A DNA stretch of 64,000 bases, taken from NCBI GenBank assembly GCA_902363665.1, contig CABJAW010000018.1, positions 14,594-78,593 on the forward strand, written 5' to 3'. Source of the DNA: Lachnospiraceae bacterium (lineage in GTDB: Bacteria; Bacillota; Clostridia; Lachnospirales; Lachnospiraceae). This document shows, piece after piece, positions 27,304 to 36,695 of the stretch; positions within the stretch are counted from its first letter, which is position 1; each line of letters begins with the position of its first letter. The notes beneath the pieces were generated by a model that had not been told where the DNA came from, ran no database searches, and saw nothing but the letters and a program-made list of their open reading frames with translations. A program made the position numbers and the translations under genes.

Positions 27304-28443
27304 CTAAAACTGTGTTCCGTAAAGGTCTGTTACAAATGTCCAGAATGCATCTCTGTCGATGTTGAATACGATCTGTACATTCTTAGAGGAGTAAGGTCCA
27401 TTGCCGCTTTCCCATGTTGTTGCATTTGCATAGCTATAGGAAGTTCTGTTGCAGTCAATTGCCAGATCTCTGTTTTCTGTTTCGGTAATCAGATCCGGGC
27501 AAAGGAAGATTCCTGCCGTAATAGCATCCCAGCAATAATGTGACTGTGTCGGATTTTCTTCATAACTCGGATATACACGATCCATAAACAGCTGTGTAAT
27601 TGCAGTATTGTTCTTCTCTTTCATCATATCAAATACATCTTTTGCAAGCGGAACCTTGGATGCGATGTCGTGCGGAACAACGATCTGATACGGGAAATCA
27701 TTATTCAGACAGATCTGAACAGATTCCGGATCATAGAACCAGTTGAACTCTCCACACACATTGGCATTTCCAGGAACATCGATTGCGCCGCCCATGTAAA
27801 TGATACCTGCTGTATTTTCAGCAAATGTCGGATCCATCATGCAGGCTAATGCCACGTTTGTGCAGGCACCAACTGCAAAAATTGTTACCTTTCCAGGATT
27901 TTCTTTTACAGATTTAATCATAAATTCTGCCGCATTCATATCTGTCTGCGCATCTGTTTTAGAATATCCCCAAGATTCATTAAGTAAATCTCCAAGATTA
28001 TGATAATCGTTTGGCGATACGTACTGCGAAAGCTCACGATATCCTCCCGTCCACTGGAATCCGCCTGTAATTGGCTGATCTTTTTCCAGGTCACGGAATC
28101 CCATGATCGGCACATCCGTTCCAACGTATACCAGAATATCGGTTCTGTCGATTGCTTCCAGCTGATTCAGAATCGCATTTGCACCAGTTGCACAGATTTC
28201 ATTTCCACCAACAGATGTTACGCCAAGAAGATCGATCCAGCCGGCTGCATCTGCCTGTGTCAAAATATACATACAGTATGCATCGTCACCAAGGTAACCC
28301 ATATCACAGTCAAAAATTACTTTGTTATCTTCTGCATTCGTTACAATACTGTAATCCTCCAGTGCTGCGGATGCAGAGGTCGGTGCCATAACGCCTCCCA
28401 ACATTGTTGCTGCAAGTGCCATTGATACTACTTTCTTCTTCAT
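27304..28443 (-). CDS. Secreted nucleoside hydrolase-like protein 1
   Basis: 379 residues with a signal peptide ending near ASA-ALED. Inosine/uridine-preferring hydrolase fold: VIFDCDMGYLGDDAYCMYILTQ (calcium-binding Asp cluster), LLGVTSVGGNE, KVTIFAVGACTNVALACMMDP, GIIYMGGAIDVPGN and FNWFYDPESVQICL. The DxD and DD pairs are five residues apart instead of three in classical IunH. Predicted to split extracellular ribonucleosides into base and ribose for the ABC importer. Confidence 0.82.
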   Translation of the reverse strand: MKKKVVSMALAATMLGGVMAPTSASAALEDYSIVTNAEDNKVIFDCDMGYLGDDAYCMYILTQADAAGWIDLLGVTSVGGNEICATGANAILNQLEAIDRTDILVYVGTDVPIMGFRDLEKDQPITGGFQWTGGYRELSQYVSPNDYHNLGDLLNESWGYSKTDAQTDMNAAEFMIKSVKENPGKVTIFAVGACTNVALACMMDPTFAENTAGIIYMGGAIDVPGNANVCGEFNWFYDPESVQICLNNDFPYQIVVPHDIASKVPLAKDVFDMMKEKNNTAITQLFMDRVYPSYEENPTQSHYCWDAITAGIFLCPDLITETENRDLAIDCNRTSYSYANATTWESGNGPYSSKNVQIVFNIDRDAFWTFVTDLYGTQF

Positions 28444-28478
28444 GAGTTTCGCTCCTTTCTTTAAGCATATTTTCTATT

Positions 28479-28508
28479 TTTGCCGGATCCGGTACTTCAT
28501 ACCGGACC
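28479..28508. other. Intergenic hairpin between the two nucleoside hydrolase genes
   Basis: GGATCCGGTA-CTTCA-TACCGGACCC forms a stem of about six to nine pairs. It has no U-tract on the minus strand, so mRNA stabilisation or processing seems likelier than termination. Confidence 0.45.
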
Positions 28509-28542
28509 CGATCCTGCTCGTTCTTAACGTTTTTAAACGAAT

Positions 28543-29730
28543 TTAAACGTTGGTTGTCAGAATATCTACATAGAAGTCCCAGAATGCCTCTCTGTCAATG
28601 TCAAACAGAATATCGCACTTCTGTACGCCGTACGGCATTCCTTCGCCTGTTTCTACATCACGGTTACGTGATGTCCACCAGCTGATTGCATTTCCGTAGC
28701 CCGGGCCGTAATTTGTGTCTACTGTCAGGTATCTTTCCTGGATATCTGTTGCAATTTCCGGATGGAGCCATACTGCTGCTGTAATGGAATCCCATACATA
28801 GCTTGACGCTTCCGGATTCTCTTCAAATCTCTGTGCCTGTCCTTCAACGATAAGCTTTGAAATTTCATTACCCTGTTTTTCTACGATGCGATCATAAACA
28901 TCTTTTGTATAGAATACAGCCTCAGCGATATCGTTCGGAACAACGAGCTGATTTTTCCATTCTGCGTTCAGACAAATCCGAATACCTTCCGGATCATAGT
29001 ACCAGTTGAACTCTGCAGTAGTATTACAGTTTCCAGGAACATCCACTGCACCACCCATGTAAATTACGCCTGCTGCATCCTCTACAATGGTCGGGTCCTT
29101 TCTTACTGCAAGTGCCATATTCGTGCCTGCGCCGATTACGAAAATAGTAACCTCTCCCGGATACTTGTGAACCTGCTCAATAATGAAATCAATTGCATGC
29201 TCATCCTGTGCTTCTGTCTCTGCATATCCGTATTTCGGTTCGCTTGGAAGGTTCTTATAATCTGTCGGTCTCTTTGTTACATCTCCGAAAGTTTTTTCGT
29301 CCCAATCCCAGTAAGCACCACTGTACTCCGGCATACCCCAAATCTGACTCTCTGCTTCCATATTACGGAATCCCATCAGCGGGATATCTGTTCCCATATA
29401 AACCGGAATGTCCGATCTGCCGATCAACTCCAGCTGTCTCAGCGCTGCGGTTGTTCCCGGTGCACAAAATGTATTTCCACCTACTGTAGTAACACCAAGG
29501 AAATCACACTCGCCAAGGCTGTCTGCCTGTGCCAGCATAAACATTACAATCGCATCATCATTCAGATAACTCATATCTGTATCAAGAATTGCTCTTTTTA
29601 CCTCCGGAGTTTCTGCTGTTGCTTCTACAGCTGCCTCTGTTGTCGCCTCTTCAGCAAAGGACACTGCCGGAACTGCCATTGATGCTGCCATACTCACTGC
29701 TAAAGTCGCTGCCATAAGTTTTCTCTTCAT
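28543..29730 (-). CDS. Secreted nucleoside hydrolase-like protein 2
   Basis: 395 residues; signal peptide to SFA-EEAT and a Thr/Glu/Ala linker. Hydrolase motifs: RAILDTDMSYLNDDAIVMFMLAQ, LGVTTVGGNTFCAPG, EVTIFVIGAGTNMALAVRKDP, GVIYMGGAVDVPGN, FNWYYDPEGIRICL. A clear paralogue of the next gene with the same lengthened Asp loop; different C-terminal specificity regions suggest different base preference. Second gene after ribokinase in the operon. Confidence 0.83.
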   Translation of the reverse strand: MKRKLMAATLAVSMAASMAVPAVSFAEEATTEAAVEATAETPEVKRAILDTDMSYLNDDAIVMFMLAQADSLGECDFLGVTTVGGNTFCAPGTTAALRQLELIGRSDIPVYMGTDIPLMGFRNMEAESQIWGMPEYSGAYWDWDEKTFGDVTKRPTDYKNLPSEPKYGYAETEAQDEHAIDFIIEQVHKYPGEVTIFVIGAGTNMALAVRKDPTIVEDAAGVIYMGGAVDVPGNCNTTAEFNWYYDPEGIRICLNAEWKNQLVVPNDIAEAVFYTKDVYDRIVEKQGNEISKLIVEGQAQRFEENPEASSYVWDSITAAVWLHPEIATDIQERYLTVDTNYGPGYGNAISWWTSRNRDVETGEGMPYGVQKCDILFDIDREAFWDFYVDILTTNV

Positions 29731-29872
29731 TTGTTAATCCTCCTGTTTGCCTTAATTGTTTTTTCATGCTTCTTTTGTGATAATAAATAACAAGTACATC
29801 AAAACAAATACATTAAGCTCTATTCTTAAAAGCTCTTTACTTTTGCCTCCTTCCATTTTTCATTTTTTTATT

Positions 29873-30760
29873 TCACTGTTTCAATGTTTTCATTACTTCC
29901 TGGATCGTCGGAATCGAAGCAACCGCTCCTTCTCTTGATACTGCAATAGAAGCCGCTTTTGATGCGATTCTCAATGCTTCTGAAATATCATACTCTTCTA
30001 GCAACCCGGCAATGAAAAATCCTGTAAATGTATCTCCTGCTGCTGTCGTATCCACTGCCTTGGTCGGAAAGATGTCCTGATGAATTTCCCGATTGGCATC
30101 TGCGTAGGTTGCTCCGGCTCGTCCAAGTGTTAAAACAAATTTTGCATCCGGCAATTTTTCCCGTAACGCTTTAAGCATTTTTTCCGGTTCTGACTGTCCG
30201 GTAAATTGTTCTCCTTCCACTTCATTCAATAAAAACAAATATATTTTTGAAAAATCACATTTTTTCAATTTGTCATCAAACGGAGATGGATTCAGAATAA
30301 TTCGCATTCCCTTCTCGTATGCTTTGTCAATAATGTAATCCAGCAAATTAATCTCATTTTGCAGCAACAGATAATCTCCTGCATTAAAATCCGAAAGAAC
30401 ATAATCCATATATTCTTTTGTCTGCATTTGATTTGTCCCGCCAAATAAAATAATGCTGTTCTGGCCCTTTTTATCGACCTGGATCACTGTGTGCCCGCCT
30501 GAAACCGGAAGTTTTTTCAAATACTTTGTATTTACTCCATATTCTCTGCAGGCATCCAGCAACAAATCTCCATCTTCTCCGATCATTCCCGCGTGATAAA
30601 CCGGTACTCCGGCTTTTGCAAGTGCGATTGACTGATTCAATCCTTTGCCCCCGCAAAATATATTCAAATCATCTGACAGGATCGTTTCTCCTTCTTTCAC
30701 GATATGATCAACTGAATATACATGATCCACATTCAACGATCCATAATTCAATATCTTCAC
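29873..30760 (-). CDS. rbsK: Ribokinase, PfkB family
   Basis: 295 residues from a GTG at 30760; AAGGAGG lies 12 bases upstream, and a CTG one codon earlier is an alternative. An upstream ATG at 30868 is excluded because it lies before the promoter's expected start point. Motifs: KILNYGSLNVDHVYSVDHIVKEGETI, FCGGKGLNQSIALAKAG (signature 1) and VDTTAAGDTFTGFFIAGL (signature 2, catalytic Asp). Phosphorylates imported ribose to ribose 5-phosphate. First gene of the nucleoside operon. Confidence 0.85.
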   Translation of the reverse strand: MKILNYGSLNVDHVYSVDHIVKEGETILSDDLNIFCGGKGLNQSIALAKAGVPVYHAGMIGEDGDLLLDACREYGVNTKYLKKLPVSGGHTVIQVDKKGQNSIILFGGTNQMQTKEYMDYVLSDFNAGDYLLLQNEINLLDYIIDKAYEKGMRIILNPSPFDDKLKKCDFSKIYLFLLNEVEGEQFTGQSEPEKMLKALREKLPDAKFVLTLGRAGATYADANREIHQDIFPTKAVDTTAAGDTFTGFFIAGLLEEYDISEALRIASKAASIAVSREGAVASIPTIQEVMKTLKQ

Positions 30761-30823
30761 CAGATCCAGATGCCTCCTTCCTTTCGCCCGTACATTTTTA
30801 TTGTGTATTTTTTTATTAAAATG

Positions 30824-30892
30824 TTTTCGTAAATCATTTTCGTAATGCGATATTACCTCTTTTCCCATTTTGTGTCAATGCATTTTTCGTTA
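30824..30892. promoter_or_regulatory. Direct TTTTCGTwA boxes, candidate operators
   Basis: Plus-strand TTTTCGTAA at 30824-30832 and 30837-30845 (13-bp spacing) and TTTTCGTTA at 30884-30892. They flank and overlap the rbsK promoter in the divergent region and are candidate sites for the LacI-PfkB fusion protein. Confidence 0.4.
30850..30878 (-). promoter_or_regulatory. Promoter of the ribokinase/nucleoside operon
   Basis: Minus-strand TTGACA, 17-bp spacer, TAATAT. The transcript would start near 30843, leaving a leader of about 85 bases before rbsK. Confidence 0.75.
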
Positions 30893-31175
30893 TTTTATCC
30901 GTTTTGTAAATAGTTAATAATTTATCATTCGGCGTTTTGTTCATTTTGTCGGTTTGTTTTTCTGAATTTTATTGCATCACATCTCATTATCGTTTATAAT
31001 AAAATCATTATTTTCCGTATCATTTCTCTCGTTTATCACCAACACTGCTGCAGTTTTGATTTTCAGATTCTTTGTTTTTCGTATTTCTGTTTTTCGTATT
31101 TCTGTTTTTTGTTTTTTATTTTTCGTATCTTTTACTATTTTTTGTTATCTTGTTATCACTGAAAGGATTTCTATT

Positions 31176-33095
31176 ATGACAATAACTGATATTGCACGAA
31201 TGGCCGGAGTCTCCGCCTCCACGGTTTCAAAAATTATCAACGGAAAAGACGAGCACATTAATCCGCAGACGCGGACACGAGTCCTTGAAATTGTAAAAGA
31301 ATACAATTTCACCCCCTACAGTACCGTAAAAAATATTTCTCCGACCAAAAAATTTCTTCTCGGCGTCCTGCTGCGTTCAGCGAAACAGTCCGACAATATG
31401 CTTCACGGAATTCTGCATGCTGCCCAGAACCGCGGCTACGGAATTCTTCTTCTGGAAAGCTACTATGATCTGACACAGGAAACAAAGCATATAACAAAGC
31501 TGTGTGCAAACAGAGTGGATGGCATCATATGGGAACCGGCTTCCCCCAACAGTCTTTCTTCTGTGGCTATATTAGAACGCCACAACATACCTTACTGCAT
31601 CACAGGAAATTATAATTTTCCATCCGCGTATCGAATTGATTTTCACAAAATCGGGAATCTTCTGACTCAGAAACTGATAGACAGCAAACACTCACATATC
31701 GCCTGTTTGCTGAAAGAAGAAAATGCAGATTCAGACTTATTTCTGGAAGGCTATCACAAATGCTTATATGATAATCATCTTCCTTTTTCGAAAAACAATA
31801 TTTATTACGATCCAGGCAAAGAATTTATTCAGGAAATTATCAAGTGCCATTACACGGCTGTTGTCTGTAACCACTATGAATTATCTTTGTCTCTGTATGA
31901 AATGCTGGACAAGCAGCACATTCATATTCCGGAGGATTTTTCCTTAACCAGCATTTTACCCTCCTACACGCCCGATGTTTATCTTCCTGAAATTTCCGGA
32001 ATTTCTGTGCCTTTTTATGACTTTGGCGTTCACCTGTGCGAGGATCTGATCGACACCTGCGAAAAAATCCCCAACAAAGAATGTTCGTATACCGTTCCCC
32101 TGCCGCTTGACCTGAATCATAAAAAAAGCATAGCCACGCCTAATTCGCCTCATAAAAATTTTGTGATCGTCGGTTCGATCCATCAGGATACAACCTTCAA
32201 CGTCAGTGAACTACCGCAGTCAGGACGCACACTCAAAATTTCAAGTTCCGTATCCACTCTGGGCGGAAAGGGCGCCAATCAGGCGGTGGGAATTGCAAAA
32301 CTAAACGGCAACGCTCATTTGATTGCTGCCGTCGGAAATGATTATGACGCAAGCCTGGTTCTCAACATGCTGGACGAAGAAAATATCTCCACCTCCGGAA
32401 TTTGCAGAAATAAATCCAGCAAAACCGGAAAGGCCTACATCTATCTGGAAAATGACGGTGAAAGTGCCATTACGATTCTGCCCGGTGCAAATGATATGCT
32501 TACACCGGAAAACATCCGTAAAAAAGAAGGATTCTTCAAGCACTGCCGTTTTTGTCTTCTGTCTAACGAGATTCCAATCGAAACCGTGATCACCGCAGCC
32601 GAAATTGCAAAGCAAAACGGTGTCGAAACCATTTTCAAGCCGGCTGCACTTAAGGAATTTCCTCCGCATCTGTGTGAAAACATTGATATTTTCATACCGA
32701 ACCGCAGAGAAGCAGCTGAGCTATGTCCGCAGTATTCTTCCGTCGAGCAGCAGGCTGATTTCTTTTATCACCTTGGGATTCCAACCGTCATTATCACGCT
32801 TGGCTCCAAAGGCTGTTACCTCAAAACCGCTGAGCATGCTCAATTTTTCCCGGCTGTCGACTTAAATGCCATCGACACAACCGGAGGCGCAGACGCCTTT
32901 ATCTCTGCCTTTGCCACCTATCGCAGTGAAGACTATACGCTGGAACAGTCTATCCAGATCGCTACAATTGCTGCTGCTTTCTGCGTTTCCAGACAAGGCG
33001 TACACTCTGCCTTGATTGACAAAAACAGTCTTGAAATGTATCTTGCAAAGAAACACCCGGATCTCTTAAAGCCAGATCATATGATCGCCGGTTAA
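31176..33095 (+). CDS. LacI-type regulator fused to a PfkB sugar kinase
   Basis: 639 residues from ATG 31176 (GAAAGGA eight bases upstream; the longer open frame upstream is Phe-rich and AT-rich and not credible). Residues 1-55 are a LacI helix-turn-helix (MTITDIARMAGVSASTVSKI, NPQTRTRVLEIVKEYNFTPY). Residues about 60-320 are a LacI-type effector domain. Residues about 328-625 are a ribokinase-like domain (VIVGSIHQDTTFNVSELP, LGGKGANQAVGIAKLNG, AIDTTGGADAFISAF). The usual anion hole TGAGD reads TGGAD; the catalytic Asp remains. Divergent from rbsK, it probably controls that operon and may sense ribose through its kinase domain. Confidence 0.85.
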   Translation: MTITDIARMAGVSASTVSKIINGKDEHINPQTRTRVLEIVKEYNFTPYSTVKNISPTKKFLLGVLLRSAKQSDNMLHGILHAAQNRGYGILLLESYYDLTQETKHITKLCANRVDGIIWEPASPNSLSSVAILERHNIPYCITGNYNFPSAYRIDFHKIGNLLTQKLIDSKHSHIACLLKEENADSDLFLEGYHKCLYDNHLPFSKNNIYYDPGKEFIQEIIKCHYTAVVCNHYELSLSLYEMLDKQHIHIPEDFSLTSILPSYTPDVYLPEISGISVPFYDFGVHLCEDLIDTCEKIPNKECSYTVPLPLDLNHKKSIATPNSPHKNFVIVGSIHQDTTFNVSELPQSGRTLKISSSVSTLGGKGANQAVGIAKLNGNAHLIAAVGNDYDASLVLNMLDEENISTSGICRNKSSKTGKAYIYLENDGESAITILPGANDMLTPENIRKKEGFFKHCRFCLLSNEIPIETVITAAEIAKQNGVETIFKPAALKEFPPHLCENIDIFIPNRREAAELCPQYSSVEQQADFFYHLGIPTVIITLGSKGCYLKTAEHAQFFPAVDLNAIDTTGGADAFISAFATYRSEDYTLEQSIQIATIAAAFCVSRQGVHSALIDKNSLEMYLAKKHPDLLKPDHMIAG

Positions 33096-33123
33096 CCCGG
33101 TCAGTTTCGCGTAAAGAGGACAT

Positions 33124-33186
33124 AAGCATTCCACCGCTTAGTGCTCCGCGCACTTGAAGCGGGGGAATGCTTACCTGCGTTCAATA
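33124..33186. repeat. CCACCGCTTAGTGCTC palindrome, copy 1
   Basis: AAGCATTCCACCGCTTAGTG through to AAGCGGGGGAATGCTTACCT-GCGTTCAA. Long hairpin AAGCATTCC.CCGCTT / AAGCGG.GGAATGCTT. Related copies at 35103 and, inverted, 41748. Resembles IS200/IS605 transposon end structures. May also end the LacI-PfkB transcript. Confidence 0.7.
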
Positions 33187-33237
33187 CAAGAGCTGGATCA
33201 GAAAGCAGAAAAAGAGCTGCTGCTCTACATCCGAAAA

Positions 33238-33287
33238 CAAAAAAAGGAGCTGCCGCTCCACAGATTTCTCTATGAAACGTCAGCTCC
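33238..33287 (-). terminator. Terminator of the HAD phosphatase gene
   Basis: GGAGCTG / CAGCTCC stem with additional pairing, followed on the minus strand by TTTTTTTG, 43 bp after the stop codon. Confidence 0.75.
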
Positions 33288-33329
33288 CCATCACGGTCAC
33301 TGCGGGAGAAAAATTTTAATATTCAATCA

Positions 33330-34676
33330 TTATTCAGCCGGACGTACCAGCACCTCTTCTGTCGTGCCAAGCAGGATAGAATACTCTGACGGGCGAAGCT
33401 GTCCCTTATTCTCATCTCTGCCCTGAAGCACAAAGCGTGCATCCGCATTTCCGATCGTCTCAGCTGCCTCAGCAGAGCCCTGCCAGATCGGATCACTTGT
33501 CTTACGGTAGCGGTTGAAGATAACGCCGAGCTGTGTATCTCCGCTCTCCATCCAGTCAGTCATCATGTTCCAGTCACCTGCGCTGTCGCCAAATACCATC
33601 AGAGGTCCTGCACCGTCATAATTCGGAGCAATAAAGTTGGTGATCGTTGTGCTCTTTCCTGCAGCCTGGGTCTGTGCACATTTTCCTTCGCCGCCCCAGT
33701 TGTAGTCATACTCGTTCGTGTAGGTTCCGTCTTCTCCAAGCACGTTGCGCATTGCGAATACATGATCCTCCGGAATATTGTAGCCGAAATTATCATTTGC
33801 TGCGCGGATTACATCGATAAACGATGCGGAAATGATATATACATCAATATCATTTGCCATCAGGGTCTGATAGAGATCCTGCAGCTCATCCGTAAACGTT
33901 ATGCCGGTGATAAAGCTTGTGGAGATAATGCCGCTTTCGCCCTCAAGCTCAACCGGTGAAGTCCAGGTCTCCTTGCTGTATCTGCCATACTCAGACCAGT
34001 AGGTGTGGGATGCAAGTGCCAGATCATATACTTCGTCCGGTGTCATTCCGGTGAAGAGGTATGTGACCCACGGATAAGATACGGATGCATCAAACGTATC
34101 TCCGACTGCGCTGTACATGTAGCGCAGCTTGGCTGCAAAATCCTCATACTGATTCGTTGCATGAATGTAAGTCAGGTCGTGCGTTCCGCCTGCCCCAAAG
34201 CCCTCATAATTTTCATACAGCCACTGATAATCTGAAGTGATATCGGCAACGAGATTTGCTACCGTCACATCACTGTCTGTCAGATTCTTTCCGACCGGCT
34301 CATCCACCGACGGAATCTGCGTTTCCAGAACGTCTGCAAGATTTTCCGGGGCAATCTTGAACTCCAGATTTTCAATCTGATAAGCAAGAAGCGCTTCTTC
34401 TACGTCAAAAATAGCGGAAGTGTTATCAAAGTCAAATACTACATACCGTCCGCTGCCTGCATTGGCATCGATCACTGCCTGAATGCGTGCGCGGGTGGCC
34501 GGAGCCCAGTTGCCTTCCATCAGTGTTTTGGCATCGGCCTTGTCTGTTTCCTCACTTACAACAGCCACCGCAGCTTCGGTTGTTTCTTCCGCATATACCG
34601 AAACAGGCCAAAGACTGGTTGTAGCAAGCATGATCATGGACAGGAATAATCCGGTCTGCTGGGTTCTCTTTCTCAT
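33330..34676 (-). CDS. Secreted HAD-superfamily phosphatase
   Basis: 448 residues from ATG 34676 (AAGGAGGG five bases upstream). Signal peptide ends VYA-EETT, then a Thr/Glu/Ala linker. HAD motifs: YVVFDFDNTSAIFD (nucleophile Asp, DxDxT variant), IDVYIISASFIDVI (motif II Ser), and LMVFGDSAGDWNMMTD (motif IV Asp pair). A long cap (about 110-290) lies between. It resembles extracellular acid-phosphatase-like HAD proteins and could release phosphate from nucleotides, feeding the nearby nucleoside system; that link is inference. Confidence 0.8.
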   Translation of the reverse strand: MRKRTQQTGLFLSMIMLATTSLWPVSVYAEETTEAAVAVVSEETDKADAKTLMEGNWAPATRARIQAVIDANAGSGRYVVFDFDNTSAIFDVEEALLAYQIENLEFKIAPENLADVLETQIPSVDEPVGKNLTDSDVTVANLVADITSDYQWLYENYEGFGAGGTHDLTYIHATNQYEDFAAKLRYMYSAVGDTFDASVSYPWVTYLFTGMTPDEVYDLALASHTYWSEYGRYSKETWTSPVELEGESGIISTSFITGITFTDELQDLYQTLMANDIDVYIISASFIDVIRAANDNFGYNIPEDHVFAMRNVLGEDGTYTNEYDYNWGGEGKCAQTQAAGKSTTITNFIAPNYDGAGPLMVFGDSAGDWNMMTDWMESGDTQLGVIFNRYRKTSDPIWQGSAEAAETIGNADARFVLQGRDENKGQLRPSEYSILLGTTEEVLVRPAE

Positions 34677-34698
34677 AGCTTCCCTCCTTGAATTATTT

Positions 34699-34718
34699 AA
34701 CCGGGTATCTACCCGGTT
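34699..34718. promoter_or_regulatory. Perfect palindrome in the HAD gene leader
   Basis: AACCGGGTA-TC-TACCCGGTT, 23 bp upstream of the start codon and just ahead of the ribosome site. Could be an operator or a leader hairpin. Confidence 0.45.
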
Positions 34719-34739
34719 ATGAGTCAGCAGGCAGATATT

Positions 34740-35100
34740 TTCAATCTGCCTTGGTTCCGCAGTCGGTATTTTCACGGAGACTTACCTGCCGAATCCTCTT
34801 CGGCTGTGATTTACTTCCCGCCAGTGTGGGATACCGCTTTCTCTCCGCCCTCCACTGACACTGTGTTTCTCCCGCAATTCCATGAGCCGATTGTAACATG
34901 CCCGTCTCCAGTTTTCAATATAAAAAGCGTAATTTGCACTTAAAATCTGTTATTTTTTTATCAAAAATATTTTATTCATGTTTTTTACGTTACAATTTGT
35001 TTTTTTCAGAAAAAATACCATGCTTTTCTGTCAAAATACCTGATTTGCAGCATCAGAAAAATACCAGTTTTTTCAACTTCTCCGCTTGCAGAATTATAAG
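34740..35100. other. AT-rich spacer without genes
   Basis: Between the HAD and NSS genes. Apart from the palindrome at 34699 and the repeat at 35103 I see no coding or structured RNA feature; poly-T rich from 34960 to 35080. Confidence 0.6.
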
Positions 35101-35102
35101 AA

Positions 35103-35159
35103 ATCCACCGCTTAGTGCTCTGCGCACCTGAAGCGGTGGAATGCTTATCTGCGTTCAAA
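35103..35159. repeat. CCACCGCTTAGTGCTC palindrome, copy 2
   Basis: TCCACCGCTTAGTGCTCTGC, then ACCTGAAGCGGTGGAATGCT-TATCTGCGTTCAA. Same orientation as the copy at 33124. Confidence 0.7.
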
Positions 35160-35177
35160 TATTTTCGCCCGATCTGC

Positions 35178-36575
35178 TCAGAACAGATTCCCAAGCCCCG
35201 TTGATACCAGAAACAGCACCAGCATCACCACCGGCACCACGTACCGGATCATGAAGCGATACAGCTTCGCCCGTGTAAAGTGCTCGCCGTTGCGCTCGAC
35301 CTCATCAACGATCACCTTCGGACCGACCACCCATCCAATCAGAATGCTGGTCAGCAGTGAAATAAACGGCATCAGAAAGCTGTTGCTGATGTAGTCCATC
35401 ACATCAAGCAGCTGCGCCGTCGCACCGTTCGGCAGCTTCAGTTCGAAGTAGAGCACGTTGTAGCCAAGGCAGATCAGCACCGCCGTCACCAGTGAATAAA
35501 TTCCAATCATCGCACACATCTTCTGGCGTGATTTGTGAAAAATCTCCATGCAGTTCGCCACAAGTGTTTCCATGACGGACACGCATGACGTCAGAGCTGC
35601 AAAACCCATCATCAGGAAAAATGCCAGCGCAATGATACGGCCCACACCGCCCATTGCCCCAAATACCTTTGGCAGTGAAATAAAGATCAGGCTTGGCCCG
35701 GAAGCCATTCCATCTGTACCGAGAAATACGAATACCGCCGGAATAATCATCATTCCTGCCAGAAACGCAACTCCCGTATCAAAAATCTCGATCTGGTTGA
35801 TCGACTTATTCAGATCTACATCATCCTTTACATACGAACCGTATGTAACCATGATTCCCATGGAAACGCTCAAAGAGAAGAACAGCTGGCTCATCGCATC
35901 AAGCAGGATCTCCAGAAAACGTTTCACAGTAAGACCGCTGACATCCGGCAGCAGATACACCTTCAGTCCCTGCAAACCGGTGCGCACCGTACCGTTTGCA
36001 TCTTCATGAGAAAGCGTCAGAGAAAAGACTGCAATTCCAAGAATCAGCAGAATCAGGCCCGGCATAATAAAACGGGAAAATTTTTCAATTCCTTTTTCCA
36101 CGCCTCTGTATACAATCCACGCCGTCAGCGCCAGGAACAGCAGCATAAACACGATCGGAGCTGCTTTTGACGTAATAAAGGAGATAAAATAGGAATCCTC
36201 CATAAGCGCCGATCCATCCGACACCACATACTCGCAGAAATATTTCATGATCCAGCCGCCGATAACAGAATAATACGTCATGATCAGCGCAGGCACAAGA
36301 AACGTCAGATAACCCAGAAAACGCCATTTTGAATGCAATGTTCCGAATGCTTTCAGCGCATTCTGCTTCGTCTTTCTTCCGATTGCAATATCGGTCGTCA
36401 GAAGCACAAAACCAAACGTCAGTACCAGAATCAGGTAAACGATCAGAAACAATCCTCCGCCGTCCTTCGCACACAGATACGGAAAACGCCAGATATTTCC
36501 CACGCCAACCGCGCTTCCGGCCGCCGCAAGAACAAATCCGAGCGATCCGGTAAAACTACTCTTTTTCTCTTTCAT
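35178..36575 (-). CDS. Sodium-dependent transporter, NSS family
   Basis: 465 residues from ATG 36575 (AAAGGA six bases upstream). Eleven or twelve helices. The start SLGFVLAAAGSAVGVGNIWRFPYLCAKDGGG is the diagnostic NSS/SNF sodium and substrate site in TM1 (LeuT fold). Imports an amino acid or related small molecule with sodium. Single gene, 121 bp after the MATE gene. Confidence 0.9.
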   Translation of the reverse strand: MKEKKSSFTGSLGFVLAAAGSAVGVGNIWRFPYLCAKDGGGLFLIVYLILVLTFGFVLLTTDIAIGRKTKQNALKAFGTLHSKWRFLGYLTFLVPALIMTYYSVIGGWIMKYFCEYVVSDGSALMEDSYFISFITSKAAPIVFMLLFLALTAWIVYRGVEKGIEKFSRFIMPGLILLILGIAVFSLTLSHEDANGTVRTGLQGLKVYLLPDVSGLTVKRFLEILLDAMSQLFFSLSVSMGIMVTYGSYVKDDVDLNKSINQIEIFDTGVAFLAGMMIIPAVFVFLGTDGMASGPSLIFISLPKVFGAMGGVGRIIALAFFLMMGFAALTSCVSVMETLVANCMEIFHKSRQKMCAMIGIYSLVTAVLICLGYNVLYFELKLPNGATAQLLDVMDYISNSFLMPFISLLTSILIGWVVGPKVIVDEVERNGEHFTRAKLYRFMIRYVVPVVMLVLFLVSTGLGNLF

Positions 36576-36695
36576 AATCAATCCTTTCGTTTGCCACAGA
36601 CTCCCACTGTCTTGCATATACTCCGGGAGTCTTCCCCCGTCTGCATTTGCAGCTGCTTTTTCCCCGGCTGCATTATCCGATGATTTCTGCTTTCA

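Noticed and set aside
30972..31175. Longer N-terminus of the LacI-PfkB protein
   Set aside because: Phe/Ser-rich translation of AT-rich promoter DNA; ATG 31176 starts exactly at the helix-turn-helix and has a ribosome site.
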